Source: Sulfurovum sp. (GTDB taxonomy: Bacteria; Campylobacterota; Campylobacteria; Campylobacterales; Sulfurovaceae). Taken from it: 64,000 bases of DNA. The DNA lies in assembly GCA_002733215.1 (NCBI GenBank), contig NVUY01000010.1, forward strand, positions 30,724-94,723, read 5' to 3'. Under the pieces are notes generated by a model. It saw only the letters and a list, made by a program, of their open reading frames with translations. It had not been told where the DNA came from and did not search any database. The position numbers and the translations under genes are program-made. Every line of letters starts with the position of its first letter. Position 1 is the stretch's first letter. Of this stretch, positions 25,180 through 34,894 are shown piece by piece.

Positions 25180-27909
25180 TTATTTCAACTCACCCCAAGA
25201 ATCACCCACAGACACAGAACACTCCAAAGGAACATCGAGTTCTAAAACATTCACCATAGTATGTACAAAACGTTTACTAATCTCTTCTACTTTCTCTTCT
25301 TTCACTTCAAAAATGAGTTCATCATGTATCTGAAGCAGCATGAATGCATCCAGTTTTTCTTCCTGTATCATAGAGTCTATCTGGTTCATGGAGAGTTTTA
25401 TGAGGTCAGCGGCCGAGCCTTGGAATACTGTATTGACAGACTCACGCATGAACGCTGCTTTTTGCATACCGTTTGCAGATTCGTAGTCGAAGAGTCGTCT
25501 TCTTTTGAGTATGGTTTCCACATATCCGTCTATCTTGACCCTTTCCTGAATACCTTCCAGAAAACTTTTGACTGTAGGGAATGAAGCAAAGTAGTTAGTA
25601 ATGATCTCTTTTGCCTCACCCGTAGAGATACCCAGTTCGTCAGAGAGTTTTTTAGGTCCCATACCGTAAAGTAGTCCAAAGTTCACAGACTTTGCAAAAC
25701 TTCTTTTTTCTTTGGCATCTTCCTCTCCAAAGAGTATAGTTGAAGTGGCTAGGTGAATGTCAACACCATTTTGAAAGGCTTCCATTAGTGCGGCATCTTT
25801 TGAAAAGTGTGCGAGTAAACGAAGTTCAATTTGAGAGTAATCTATAGAAACCAGTTTATATCCTGCTTTAGCCACAAAAGCCTCTCTTACAGAACGTCCA
25901 AGCGCTGAACGCACAGGGATATTTTGCAAGTTAGGGTCACGTGAAGATAAACGACCCGTTGCTGTTCCTGTTTGTCCAAACGAAGTATAGATACGACTCT
26001 CTTCATCTGCATTTGCAAGTTTTAACAATGGCTCTACATAGGTTGAAAGTATTTTTTGATATTCACGATAGGCAAGTATCTTTTCGATCACAGGGTGTTC
26101 TCCCAGCAGTCCGCTCAGCACCGCTTCATTTGTACTGTAACCTGTCTTGGTTTTCTTAGCACCTTTTAATCCCAGTTTTTGGAAGAGTATCTCTCCGAGT
26201 TGTTTGGGTGATTTGATGTTAAATTCAGACTCAGACAATGCATATATCTCATCAGTTAATATCTTTAAGTCTTCAGAAAGTGTTTTTTGAAGTTTTACAA
26301 GGACAGAGGGGTCTATCTTGATCCCCAAACGTTCCATACGCATGAGTACATTCATAAACGGGTACTCTACATTTTTTGCTTCTTTCAAAAGATGTGTCAA
26401 AGAAGAGAGTTCCATCTTTTTCTTCAGTGCAGCATACAAAAGAAAGGTCATCCATGCATCTTCTGCTGCATAAAATGTTGCATCATCTATGGCAACAGCA
26501 GAGAAGTCTTCACCTTTTTTCACCATCTCTTTAAAAGGTTTCATTTCGTATTTAAAAAACATCTTGGCAAGCGTATCAAGTCCGACTTTTGAACCGGGAT
26601 TTGAAAGCCAAGCCATGATCATCGTGTCAGCATAAGGTGTAATCTCTTCAAAACCATACTGATTGCAAAGTAATGAAAAATCAAATTTTAGATTTTGTCC
26701 CACAACATTATGTATGAGTAGTTTTTTTAATGCCCTCACCGCATCTTTAATGTTTACCTGATCTTCCACACCCAAATAGCTATGTCCTACGGGTACATAA
26801 TAGGCTTTATCCGAAGCCAGACAAAAACTGAATCCTACCATTTTGGCTACTTTCGTGTCTAAGCCGGTGGTCTCTGTGTCAAATGCCACAATGGCATCTT
26901 TATCTATCTTGTCAAGGACAGCATCAAGCTTCTCTTTACTGTCTAGAGTAATGGCTTCAAAACGCAGTGTTGGATCTACTGTTTTAGGTTTTGCTGCCTC
27001 TACCTCTGTGCCATATTCATCTTCCTTCATCCCTACTTTGGCTCTTCGTATGGCTTGTTTCATCTCATATTGTTCAAACTCTTCCAGCAAACAGGAAAGG
27101 TAGTTCTTGTCTTCAAATACAAAACTTTCCACATCCATATCTTTAAACACATCCGTACTCATCGTGACCAATTCACGAGATAAAAATGCACTTTCTTTGC
27201 TCTCTAAAAGAAGTTTCTGTATGCGTGGCGTACCACAGTTCTCTATGTCCGCATAAATAGCCTCAAGTGTATGATACGCATTGATAAGTTTTGACGCCCC
27301 TACTTTTCCTATGCCTTTAACACCGGGAACATTATCTGAGCTATCACCCAGTATGGCCTGGAAATTGATGAAATCTCTGGGGTGTACTCCAAACTTGTCG
27401 ATACACGCTTGTTCATCTACCACCTGTTTCTTCACAGAATCATACATCTCTACCTTGCCGTCTTCTATCATTTGATAGAGGTCTTTATCATGAGATACAA
27501 TACGGACTTTTATCCCTTTTTCTTTGGCGAATTTTGTAACTGTCGTGATGACATCATCTGCTTCAAATCCTTCTCTGCACAAATTGGCAAAGCCCATTTG
27601 TTCTATCCACTCTATGGCAACAGGAAGTTGTTTGACCAGATCATCCGGTGCAGGATCACGGTTTGCCTTGTATTCCGGGTAAAGGTCATTACGGAATGTT
27701 CTGCCTTTTGCATCCAGTGCAAATACCAGATAATCTGTACTGTGGTCACGATGCAGGGAGTCAACAAGATTGGCAAAGCCTGTCAACAGTCCTGTGGGAA
27801 AGCCTTCAGAATTACGTAGAGGAGGAAGTGCAAAGTAAGAACGAAAGAAGAAGCCGAAAGTATCTATAATAGTGATTGTTTTCAAGAAAAAGCCTAGTTT
27901 TTTATGCAT
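25180..27909 (-). CDS. polA: DNA polymerase I
   Basis: A 909-residue family A polymerase with three domains. The 5'-3' exonuclease (about 10-290) shows IIDTFGFFFRSYFALPPLR and IVSHDKDLYQM. The 3'-5' exonuclease (about 315-510) keeps its acidic residues (AFDTETTGLD, GQNLKFDFSLL, YYAAEDAWMTF). The polymerase (about 530-909) shows TGRLSSRDPNLQNIPVR, motif A VSIDYSQIELRLLAHFS, motif B FGLLYGMG and motif C LLQIHDELIFEV. It fills gaps and removes primers during repair and replication. The start is uncertain by eight codons: ATG at 27909 or TTG at 27885, where the more usual KTITIIDTFGFF begins; AGG precedes both. It is divergent from the small membrane protein gene at 28017. Confidence 0.95.
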   Translation of the reverse strand: MHKKLGFFLKTITIIDTFGFFFRSYFALPPLRNSEGFPTGLLTGFANLVDSLHRDHSTDYLVFALDAKGRTFRNDLYPEYKANRDPAPDDLVKQLPVAIEWIEQMGFANLCREGFEADDVITTVTKFAKEKGIKVRIVSHDKDLYQMIEDGKVEMYDSVKKQVVDEQACIDKFGVHPRDFINFQAILGDSSDNVPGVKGIGKVGASKLINAYHTLEAIYADIENCGTPRIQKLLLESKESAFLSRELVTMSTDVFKDMDVESFVFEDKNYLSCLLEEFEQYEMKQAIRRAKVGMKEDEYGTEVEAAKPKTVDPTLRFEAITLDSKEKLDAVLDKIDKDAIVAFDTETTGLDTKVAKMVGFSFCLASDKAYYVPVGHSYLGVEDQVNIKDAVRALKKLLIHNVVGQNLKFDFSLLCNQYGFEEITPYADTMIMAWLSNPGSKVGLDTLAKMFFKYEMKPFKEMVKKGEDFSAVAIDDATFYAAEDAWMTFLLYAALKKKMELSSLTHLLKEAKNVEYPFMNVLMRMERLGIKIDPSVLVKLQKTLSEDLKILTDEIYALSESEFNIKSPKQLGEILFQKLGLKGAKKTKTGYSTNEAVLSGLLGEHPVIEKILAYREYQKILSTYVEPLLKLANADEESRIYTSFGQTGTATGRLSSRDPNLQNIPVRSALGRSVREAFVAKAGYKLVSIDYSQIELRLLAHFSKDAALMEAFQNGVDIHLATSTILFGEEDAKEKRSFAKSVNFGLLYGMGPKKLSDELGISTGEAKEIITNYFASFPTVKSFLEGIQERVKIDGYVETILKRRRLFDYESANGMQKAAFMRESVNTVFQGSAADLIKLSMNQIDSMIQEEKLDAFMLLQIHDELIFEVKEEKVEEISKRFVHTMVNVLELDVPLECSVSVGDSWGELK

Positions 27910-28016
27910 TTTAGCCTATTCTCTGTTAGAGATTGGCGTTTTCATCATTATCAGTTTTATTTAATTCAACATTAACATTGTTGCTGTTATTATTGTGCAT
28001 TATATTGTATATAAAC

Positions 28017-28433
28017 ATGAGGGATGACAGTATGGAGATAAATGAACCGAGAATGATGCACAAGCATACCAGTACCAGAAATGAAACCTATATACAGCCT
28101 CTTAACATAGATACAAAGTTTTCACAACAGGAAGTTGACCTTCAAAAGACACCTCTTTTTTTTCCGGAAGGTTTTGAAATGATATTTCTGGCTATCTATT
28201 TTATTATACTCCCCTATATCGCAGGCACTCTTTTCCTTTTTTTTTATGTCGCAGAGAGCTCTCCGGATCTCTTTTCATCTATTTATGAAGCTTCATTTTT
28301 CATGTTAACCTGGACTATAGGGTATGAGATCCTCGCAGCACTTCTCCTGCTTTATATCGTAAAAATGTCTCTGACTTTTGCAAATGAAAATCGAAAGTCA
28401 AAGCCAAAACCGAGCGTAAAAAGATATCGCTGA
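28017..28433 (+). CDS. Small membrane protein of unknown function
   Basis: About 138 residues from the ATG at 28017 (or 133 from the one at 28032, which has GAGG upstream). A polar N-terminus (about 50 residues) is followed by two strong hydrophobic segments (MIFLAIYFIILPYIAGTLFL and a second ending in LLLLYIVKMSL) and a basic tail (RKSKPKPSVKRYR). An upstream in-frame TTG at 27933 would add a hydrophobic segment, but the intervening DNA looks like a promoter (TATATT, TATATAA). I do not recognise a family. It lies between polA (divergent) and uvrA (convergent), so context gives no functional hint. Confidence 0.6.
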   Translation: MRDDSMEINEPRMMHKHTSTRNETYIQPLNIDTKFSQQEVDLQKTPLFFPEGFEMIFLAIYFIILPYIAGTLFLFFYVAESSPDLFSSIYEASFFMLTWTIGYEILAALLLLYIVKMSLTFANENRKSKPKPSVKRYR

Positions 28434-28453
28434 GCATAAGGAGACCTCTAAGT

Positions 28454-31276
28454 TTACGCTAACTCTTTAAGCAGATACTCCCCCGTATATGAGCCGGTCT
28501 CTTTATATTCAGCGGCCAGCTTTTCCGGACTTCCCGTAGCAATGATCAATCCGCCTTTATTTCCGCCTTCAGGACCCATATCTATGATGTAATCAGCATT
28601 TTTAACCATATCCAAGTTATGCTCTATGACCACAACAGAATTCCCCAGTTCCACCAGGTGGTGCAGTACGCCGGTGAGTCTGTCGACATCTGCAAAGTGA
28701 AGTCCTGTCGTAGGTTCATCCAGTATATAGAGTGTTTGACCCGTATCTTTACGGCTCAACTCTTTACTCAGCTTGATTCGCTGTGCTTCACCACCGGAAA
28801 GTGTCGTTGCATTTTGTCCCAGTGTAATGTAATCAAGTCCTACATCTGTCAGGGTTTTAAGTTTCACTGCTATCATGGGGATGGCTTTAAAAAACTCCAA
28901 TGCTTCCCCCACGCTCATTGCAAGGACATCCGCTATCGATTTCCCTTTGTAACGTACTTCTAGTGTTTGTGCATTATAACGTGTACCGTTACAGGTGTCA
29001 CAAGAGACAAGCACATCAGGCAGGAAGTGCATCTCGATCTTTATCTGCCCATCCCCTTGACACTTCTCGCAGCGTCCGCCTTTCACGTTAAATGAAAAAC
29101 GTCCTATCTTGTAGCCTCTCAGCTCTGCTTCTTTGGTTTGTGCAAAAAGTTTACGTATCTCATCCATCATACCGGTATAGGTTGCCGGATTGGAACGCGG
29201 TGTTCGTCCTATGGGACTTTGGTCAAGGTAGATCACTTTATCGAGTTTTTCAAGTCCGCTGATCTCTACACCATCGACTTTATTGACTTTCTTTGCGCGA
29301 TTCAATAACTCTCTTGCGACGGGAAGCAAGGTTTGTAGGATCAGTGAAGATTTTCCAGACCCGCTGACCCCTGTGATACATACAAAATTCCGTAAAGGTA
29401 TCTTAGCATCCAGTTTTTCAATATTATTAAGCGTTACATTTTTGATCTCGATCCACTCTTCTTGAGGGTTGTCATGCGAATATATAATGTCTTTTCTACC
29501 ATACATATAATCTGCCGTAAGCGTTTTAGCTTTAGCAAGTTTCTTCGCATCACCGGCAAAGACTATCTCCCCACCAAACTCTCCGGCACCAGGACCGATA
29601 TCTATGATGTAATCAGCTGCTAAGATCGTCTCTTTATCATGTTCAACCACGATCACAGAGTTACCTTTATCACGCAGTGAGTTCAGCGTACGTATGAGCT
29701 TCATCGTATCTCTTTCATGCAGCCCTATGCTTGGTTCATCTAAAACATACATCACACCTGTAAGTCCCGAACCTATCTGAGAAGCGATACGTATACGCTG
29801 TGCTTCTCCTCCCGAGATACTCCGTGCATCACGAGAAAGTGTAATATACCCCAAACCGACATCATACAGGAAGTAGAGTCTCTCATACAACTCTTTGAGT
29901 ATGGACTCCGCGATCATTTTTTGCTGCTCAGTGAGGTGGGAAAAACTCTCTTTATCTTCAAAATAAGCATAAGACTTTTCTATAGGCATATCGATGATAT
30001 CTGCGATATTTTTTCCCTCTATTTTTACTGCCAGAGAGCGGGGTCTGAGTCTATGACCGTCACACTTGTCACAGACTTTTTCTGTCATATATTCTGAAAG
30101 GTCTTTCTCCTCTTTAAACATATCGTGGGCAAATTTCACCACACCCGGCCATTCGCGTTTGAGCTTATGCCGTTTCCATGTAAAGTCTACAGAACCGCCG
30201 TTACCGTAGAGTATGGCTTTTTGCTGGTGAATTTCAAGTTCTCCGTAGGGGATTTTGATATTGATATCATTTTGTTCACAAAAAGCATTGAGAAATTTAG
30301 TATAATAACTCTTGTTGAAACCATACATGATCTTCACTGCACCTTTATCGATACACAGTGCAGAGTCGATCACTTTCTTTAAGTCTATGGCATAACGGAT
30401 CCCCAGTCCGTCACAGGTCGGACAGGCACCTTTAGGCGAGTTAAAAGAAAAACTGACAGGTTCCAAAGGCTCAAAACTCAGCTTGCAGTCAAAACAGGCC
30501 AGGTGCTCAGAGTAGTGTATATGTTGTCTATCCAGATCCAACTCTTCAAAGTTAAGTACCTCTATCTCCATCTCACCATAACTCTCTTTGAGTGCTTTTT
30601 CGACATCCTGCCCTATACGATCACGGCTCTCTTCTTTGACCACCACTCGGTCAACAACCACTTTAATAGTATGTTTTTTGGTTTTGGAAAGTTCTATCTC
30701 ATCGTCAAGACGTACCATCACACCGTCTATCATAGCACGGATATACCCTTTATGACGCAGAGACTCAAGCATATCGGCAAAGGTACCCTTTTTCTCTTTT
30801 ACCAGTGGTGCCATGATGACCAGTTTTGCACCATCAGGCAGTTTCAAAACTTCTTCGATGATATCAGAAGCAGACATGGACGAGATAGGTTTCCCACACT
30901 CATGACAATGCTGTTCACCTATACGTGAAAAAAGCAGTCTTAGATAATCATAGATCTCTGTGATCGTCCCCACCGTAGAACGCGGGTTCTTGGAGGTGGT
31001 TTTCTGGTCTATGGCAATGGCAGGAGTAAGCCCCTCGATCTTGTCGACATCCGGCTTTCCCACACGTCCCAAAAACTGTCTTGCATAAGAAGAAAGTGAT
31101 TCTATATAACGTCTTTGTCCCTCAGCATAAAGTGTTGAGAAAGCCAATGTTGACTTACCTGATCCTGATATACCAGTCACTACAACCAATTTATTTTTAG
31201 GGATGCTTATGTCTATATTTTTTAAGTTATTCTCTCTTGCCCCATAAACGTGTATCATGTCTTTTTTAATTGCCAT
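28454..31276 (-). CDS. uvrA: Excinuclease ABC subunit A
   Basis: A 940-residue protein of normal length for UvrA. It has two ABC ATPase modules: Walker A VTGISGSGKSTLAFSTL and VTGVSGSGKSSLILQTL, signatures SISGGEAQRIRIASQ and TLSGGEAQRIKLSKEL, and Walker B strands VLDEPSIGLH and ILDEPTTGLH. Zinc-binding cysteines are visible (CHECGK; CFDCK and CPTCDG; CDKCDGH; CEKCQGDG and CDTCNG). It recognises DNA distortions with UvrB in nucleotide excision repair. The coding frame is intact and the start MAIKKDMIHVYGARENNLKN is standard. It is transcribed as a single gene. Confidence 0.97.
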   Translation of the reverse strand: MAIKKDMIHVYGARENNLKNIDISIPKNKLVVVTGISGSGKSTLAFSTLYAEGQRRYIESLSSYARQFLGRVGKPDVDKIEGLTPAIAIDQKTTSKNPRSTVGTITEIYDYLRLLFSRIGEQHCHECGKPISSMSASDIIEEVLKLPDGAKLVIMAPLVKEKKGTFADMLESLRHKGYIRAMIDGVMVRLDDEIELSKTKKHTIKVVVDRVVVKEESRDRIGQDVEKALKESYGEMEIEVLNFEELDLDRQHIHYSEHLACFDCKLSFEPLEPVSFSFNSPKGACPTCDGLGIRYAIDLKKVIDSALCIDKGAVKIMYGFNKSYYTKFLNAFCEQNDINIKIPYGELEIHQQKAILYGNGGSVDFTWKRHKLKREWPGVVKFAHDMFKEEKDLSEYMTEKVCDKCDGHRLRPRSLAVKIEGKNIADIIDMPIEKSYAYFEDKESFSHLTEQQKMIAESILKELYERLYFLYDVGLGYITLSRDARSISGGEAQRIRIASQIGSGLTGVMYVLDEPSIGLHERDTMKLIRTLNSLRDKGNSVIVVEHDKETILAADYIIDIGPGAGEFGGEIVFAGDAKKLAKAKTLTADYMYGRKDIIYSHDNPQEEWIEIKNVTLNNIEKLDAKIPLRNFVCITGVSGSGKSSLILQTLLPVARELLNRAKKVNKVDGVEISGLEKLDKVIYLDQSPIGRTPRSNPATYTGMMDEIRKLFAQTKEAELRGYKIGRFSFNVKGGRCEKCQGDGQIKIEMHFLPDVLVSCDTCNGTRYNAQTLEVRYKGKSIADVLAMSVGEALEFFKAIPMIAVKLKTLTDVGLDYITLGQNATTLSGGEAQRIKLSKELSRKDTGQTLYILDEPTTGLHFADVDRLTGVLHHLVELGNSVVVIEHNLDMVKNADYIIDMGPEGGNKGGLIIATGSPEKLAAEYKETGSYTGEYLLKELA

Positions 31277-31306
31277 AATTCTCCAAATTTCTAATTTCTA
31301 ATTTTA

Positions 31307-32047
31307 TCAAAACCACATCTTTTTTACTAACATACCCAATACGAACACATAAAGTGCTAAAAGTGCTATTTTATGTTTTTGTGAGCTTACATGGTCTTTA
31401 AGCCATATACCCAGTGCTACACCTACAAGTGCTGCAATCGCAACCACCAATCCGGTTGAAAAATCTATCGTGCCGGTACTTAAACGACTGATCATCCCTG
31501 CTACCGAAGAAAATACCACGAAGAAAAGTCCTGCACTCACTGCTTTCCTGAGAGGATAATGCAAAAGCCCCACTAAAAGTGGTATCAAAATGATAGAACC
31601 CCCAATACCAAGTGTAATGGAAAAGATACCTATACCTACTCCGATACCAAGAAGTAAAGCCTTGTTTAGTGATTTTATTTCTACATCATCTTCATGGTTT
31701 ATCGAAAAGAAGAGTCTGAAAAGTGCAAAAAGGAGCAGTCCCAAAAACATATACTGTAACACGCTGTCTGCGATGAACTGTGTGACATATCCGCCGATGT
31801 ATCCGCCGACAAATCCGCCAAGACCTACAAAGATCCCTTCACCTACGATTAGAGAACCTTTTTTATAATTCAGGTAAGAACCGTAAATAGAAGAAAAAAC
31901 CATCTGCACAATAGAGATACCGATGGCATCTTTGATCCCAAACCCCAGTAACAAAAGTATAGGCACAAGGATCATCCCCCCGCCTATACCAAAAAAACCT
32001 GACATCGTACCGATAAAGATACCGACAAATATAAGTTCTATCATCAT
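31307..32047 (-). CDS. TauE/SafE-family anion exporter
   Basis: About 246 residues with eight hydrophobic segments in two related halves, each with the family's glycine-rich turn (SGFFGIGGGMILVPILLLLG and SITLGIGGSIILIPLLVGLL). TauE/SafE proteins are thought to move sulfite, sulfonates or related anions across the inner membrane. A longer frame opens at a TTG (32068), but the first ATG at 32047 is preceded by GGAG at 8 bases and is the better start. It is divergent from a PqiA-like gene with about 100 bases between them. Confidence 0.85.
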   Translation of the reverse strand: MMIELIFVGIFIGTMSGFFGIGGGMILVPILLLLGFGIKDAIGISIVQMVFSSIYGSYLNYKKGSLIVGEGIFVGLGGFVGGYIGGYVTQFIADSVLQYMFLGLLLFALFRLFFSINHEDDVEIKSLNKALLLGIGVGIGIFSITLGIGGSIILIPLLVGLLHYPLRKAVSAGLFFVVFSSVAGMISRLSTGTIDFSTGLVVAIAALVGVALGIWLKDHVSSQKHKIALLALYVFVLGMLVKKMWF

Positions 32048-32089
32048 CCACTGTGCTCCAAAAACCAAGAATAGATTATATCACTTTTC

Positions 32090-32119
32090 TTACATAATTT
32101 ACACTAATTCTGATATACT
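32090..32119 (+). promoter_or_regulatory. Promoter of the PqiA-like gene
   Basis: TTACAT (32090-32095), an 18-base spacer and TATACT (32114-32119) lie 32 bases before the start codon at 32151. This is a reasonable sigma-70-type promoter in the short divergent gap. Confidence 0.45.
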
Positions 32120-32150
32120 AAGTCTATATAAACTTCAGGAAAATATAAAT

Positions 32151-33452
32151 ATGGCATTAATTAAAAAAATATTTAATTATTTATTGGTTATTTTAAGTAT
32201 TATGATACTCGCTTCTATGATTTATACCGTTATGCATCTTCTTGAAACGGGACGTGAGGCTAAAGTATTAAAAGTAGATTATGGTCAACTGCACAGTGTA
32301 GAGTTTGGACTTTTCAACTCTGCTATATGGACAGAGAAAATTGCAAATGTCATTGACCAAAAAATAGATGAATTTGATTTTACAGAAAGCAGTCGCGCAG
32401 AAATAAAAACTTATGTAGAAACCATACTTGACACCCTCATCGTTGAGGCAGACAAAAGCATAAGAGAAAGTAACAACAAGAAAAGAGGGTTTTTTAACTC
32501 TCTCCTGGGTGATACCAAACAACTGGTCACAGATACACTTCTGGACATTAAAGATCTAAGAAAACGCGTACCTGAATTTACAGACACTATCCTCACTGAA
32601 CTTGAAAGACCCCAGAATCAAAAGATACTCAAAAAGGTGATGAGAGAAAAACTCTATGAATTAACTGAAAATAATATTTCACCTACAGATACCAGTGAGT
32701 ACAATGCCATTTTAAAACGTTACAACACTGAGAGTTTTGAAGCCTGTACCATAGTCCTTGATGGTATATTGGCACAAAATACCCAAGATATGGATAAAGA
32801 TTCTATCATCATCTTGTCTCTTGCTGCCCTTCTTATATTACTTGTCATCATTCAGGGATCCATACTCAAATCCATAACACTTTTTTTACTCACAGCAACA
32901 TCTGTCACACTGCTTGTGCCAGGTCTTCTTCTCCCTATGATCGATATAGAAGCAAAAATAGCAAAATTCCATTTTACTATGCTTGAAAAATCCATCGTAT
33001 TTACGGATCAGGTTCTTTTCTATCAAAGCAAAAGTATTTCAGACCTGGTAAGACTTTTACTGGAGTATGGTGAAGTAAAAATGATATTTGTGGGAGTACT
33101 CTTAATACTTTTCAGTGTTATTTTCCCCTTCCTCAAACTTGTTTCCACTTATCTTTATTTTTATAGTAGAAGTTTTATAGGGAACAATGCTGTTGTACGT
33201 TTCTTCACTCTAAAATCAACCAAATGGTCTATGGCCGATGTGATGGTCCTTTCTATCTTTATGGCATATCTCGGTTTAGATGGAATTGTAGCCCATGAAT
33301 TAAAAGCCCTTGAAGCCCAAAGTACTCTCATTAATATTATCACCACAAATGCCACACATTTAAACGTTGGTTTTTTCCTCTTCCTTGGCTTTGTCTTTAG
33401 TAGTTTTGTACTTTCAATAATGGTAGAAGGGTCACGAAAAAAGCCTGACTAA
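32151..33452 (+). CDS. Membrane protein with C-terminal paraquat-inducible protein A (PqiA) domain
   Basis: A 433-residue protein. One N-terminal membrane helix (residues 8-30) is followed by a periplasmic helical region of about 190 residues, then hydrophobic segments and a PqiA-like domain (about 280-430) with FPFLKLVSTYLYFYSR and KWSMADVMVLSIFMAYLGLDG. PqiA proteins are membrane partners of MCE lipid-transport systems; this one lacks an obvious MCE neighbour. ATG at 32151 is chosen because it is preceded by AGGA and begins the hydrophobic helix; upstream in-frame sequence is the promoter and the reverse of the TauE gene. The stop overlaps the convergent neighbour by 4 bases. Confidence 0.7.
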   Translation: MALIKKIFNYLLVILSIMILASMIYTVMHLLETGREAKVLKVDYGQLHSVEFGLFNSAIWTEKIANVIDQKIDEFDFTESSRAEIKTYVETILDTLIVEADKSIRESNNKKRGFFNSLLGDTKQLVTDTLLDIKDLRKRVPEFTDTILTELERPQNQKILKKVMREKLYELTENNISPTDTSEYNAILKRYNTESFEACTIVLDGILAQNTQDMDKDSIIILSLAALLILLVIIQGSILKSITLFLLTATSVTLLVPGLLLPMIDIEAKIAKFHFTMLEKSIVFTDQVLFYQSKSISDLVRLLLEYGEVKMIFVGVLLILFSVIFPFLKLVSTYLYFYSRSFIGNNAVVRFFTLKSTKWSMADVMVLSIFMAYLGLDGIVAHELKALEAQSTLINIITTNATHLNVGFFLFLGFVFSSFVLSIMVEGSRKKPD

Positions 33453-33865
33453 ATATACATAAATTGAGAAAGAAAAATAATAGTCACAACAAAAGCGAAC
33501 GGTAGGACATGGCTCTTAAAGAATAGAGGCTGAATACCCAGATAAACCTGTGCAAACCCTCTGATACCCAGCCAGATCCCAAGGAAAGATTTGAGTGAAA
33601 GCATCATTTGAAAAGAGTTCATTCCCTCAGGACTTATAGGACCAAAGACCTGTGTGATCAGGTACAGTCCTGTCAGTACCGCAACAATAAGACTTGGCGG
33701 TACCACCTTGCGTACAACCTTCATAAAAGATTCTCTGATCTCTTTAGACTCTTCGTCTGTATATGACTCTTTAATATGCACTAAAAAGAGATTATCAACA
33801 ATGAGGAAACCCCCGTAGATAAATGCTGCAAAGAGATGGATGGTTTTTATGAGTACAAAAGTCAT
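33449..33865 (-). CDS. Four-helix membrane protein, CopD-like or DUF-type
   Basis: A 138-residue protein with four hydrophobic segments. The first contains a histidine in KTIHLFAAFIYGG, a pattern seen in CopD/DUF2269-like membrane proteins where helix histidines may bind haem or copper. A hydrophilic loop (HIKESYTDEESKEIRES) separates helices 1 and 2. No firm family assignment can be made. Stop codons of this gene and the convergent PqiA-like gene overlap. No operon partner. Confidence 0.55.
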   Translation of the reverse strand: MTFVLIKTIHLFAAFIYGGFLIVDNLFLVHIKESYTDEESKEIRESFMKVVRKVVPPSLIVAVLTGLYLITQVFGPISPEGMNSFQMMLSLKSFLGIWLGIRGFAQVYLGIQPLFFKSHVLPFAFVVTIIFLSQFMYI

Positions 33866-33928
33866 AGGGTCGGCCCTTTATTTTTTAAAGATTATATTCT
33901 ATTTTGACAGAGAGTCATTTGATGAGCA

Positions 33929-34885
33929 TCAAGTCTGAGACAAAAAAGGCTGTGAGAAGAACTCTTCTATCACTCTCCTCATCTCAAGAGGATCTTCTAT
34001 ACGGTTCACCAGGTTCCTAAAAGCGGAAGCTCCCGGATAGCCTGCTTTGGAGTAAGAGTGTAGATTCTTTCGAAAGACGATGGCGCCATACTTGTCATAA
34101 TGCGCTATCATTTGATCAAAATGTTCCAATACCACTTCTTTTATAAGTGCGGATGTGGGTTCTTCCATACCCTCTTTTATCTGTTTAAATATCCAAGGGC
34201 TACCTACAGCTGCCCGTCCTATCATGATGCCGTCTGCACCTGTGTGTTCAAGTACCCATTTGGCTTTGGCAGGAGAGTCTATGTCACCGTTAGCAAGTAC
34301 AGGAATAGAAACCGCCCGCTTTATCTCTGCAATGGCATCATAATCTACAGGCGCTTTATATCTGCCTGCTCTAGTTCTTCCATGTACTGCAATGTAGTCT
34401 GCCCCGCTCTCTTGACATATTCTTGCTATCTCTTCATGATTTTTTTCATTAAAGCCCAAACGAAACTTCACAGACGTATACTCTTTGTTTGAATATCTCT
34501 TGATCGTTTCTATGACTTTTGCCATTTGAGGCAAGTCTGTCAAGAGGGAAGATCCTTGAAGATTATTGACCACTTTGGGTGCGGGGCAGCCACAGTTGAG
34601 ATCGATGATGTCAACATCATCTCTCTCATTGAGTATTTCAACTGCACGTTTAATTACATCAAGGTCAGATCCTGCGATCTGTATGGAGTATGGATTTTCA
34701 CTAGGGTTTTTTTCCAGCATACGATATGTCTTTTTGCTGTTGTGCACCAAAGCATTGGAACTTATCATTTCAGAAACGGTAAGGTCAACACCAAATTTCT
34801 TAACAACAGAACGGAAAGGAAGGTCAGTAAAGCCCGCAAGAGGGGCTAAGGCGTAGAGTGGTTTGCTGAAGTCTAACGTAGGCAT
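33929..34885 (-). CDS. dusB: tRNA-dihydrouridine synthase
   Basis: A 318-residue flavoenzyme of the Dus family: LAPLAGFTDLPFRSVVKKFG, SEMISSNALVHN, IQIAGSD, the active-site loop DLNCGCPAPKVVNNLQGSSL (catalytic Cys within it), VHGRTRAGRYKAPVDYDAI and DGIMIGRAAVGSPWIF. It reduces specific uridines in the tRNA D-loop with NADPH and FMN. The subgroup (DusB) is chosen from the C-terminal end FRKNLHSYSKAGYPGASAFR but cannot be confirmed here. It follows a hypothetical membrane gene by 9 bases; together with the DksA-like, RlmH and MltB genes it forms a housekeeping run. Confidence 0.9.
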   Translation of the reverse strand: MPTLDFSKPLYALAPLAGFTDLPFRSVVKKFGVDLTVSEMISSNALVHNSKKTYRMLEKNPSENPYSIQIAGSDLDVIKRAVEILNERDDVDIIDLNCGCPAPKVVNNLQGSSLLTDLPQMAKVIETIKRYSNKEYTSVKFRLGFNEKNHEEIARICQESGADYIAVHGRTRAGRYKAPVDYDAIAEIKRAVSIPVLANGDIDSPAKAKWVLEHTGADGIMIGRAAVGSPWIFKQIKEGMEEPTSALIKEVVLEHFDQMIAHYDKYGAIVFRKNLHSYSKAGYPGASAFRNLVNRIEDPLEMRRVIEEFFSQPFLSQT

Positions 34886-34894
34886 TGTTCTCTT

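Noticed and set aside
27933..28016. TTG start adding a helix to the small membrane protein
   Set aside because: The region looks like the promoter between divergent genes; kept only as an alternative.
31923..32150. Long N-terminal extension of the PqiA-like protein
   Set aside because: This part is antisense to the TauE gene and crosses the promoter; the ATG at 32151 has a ribosome binding site and starts the membrane helix.
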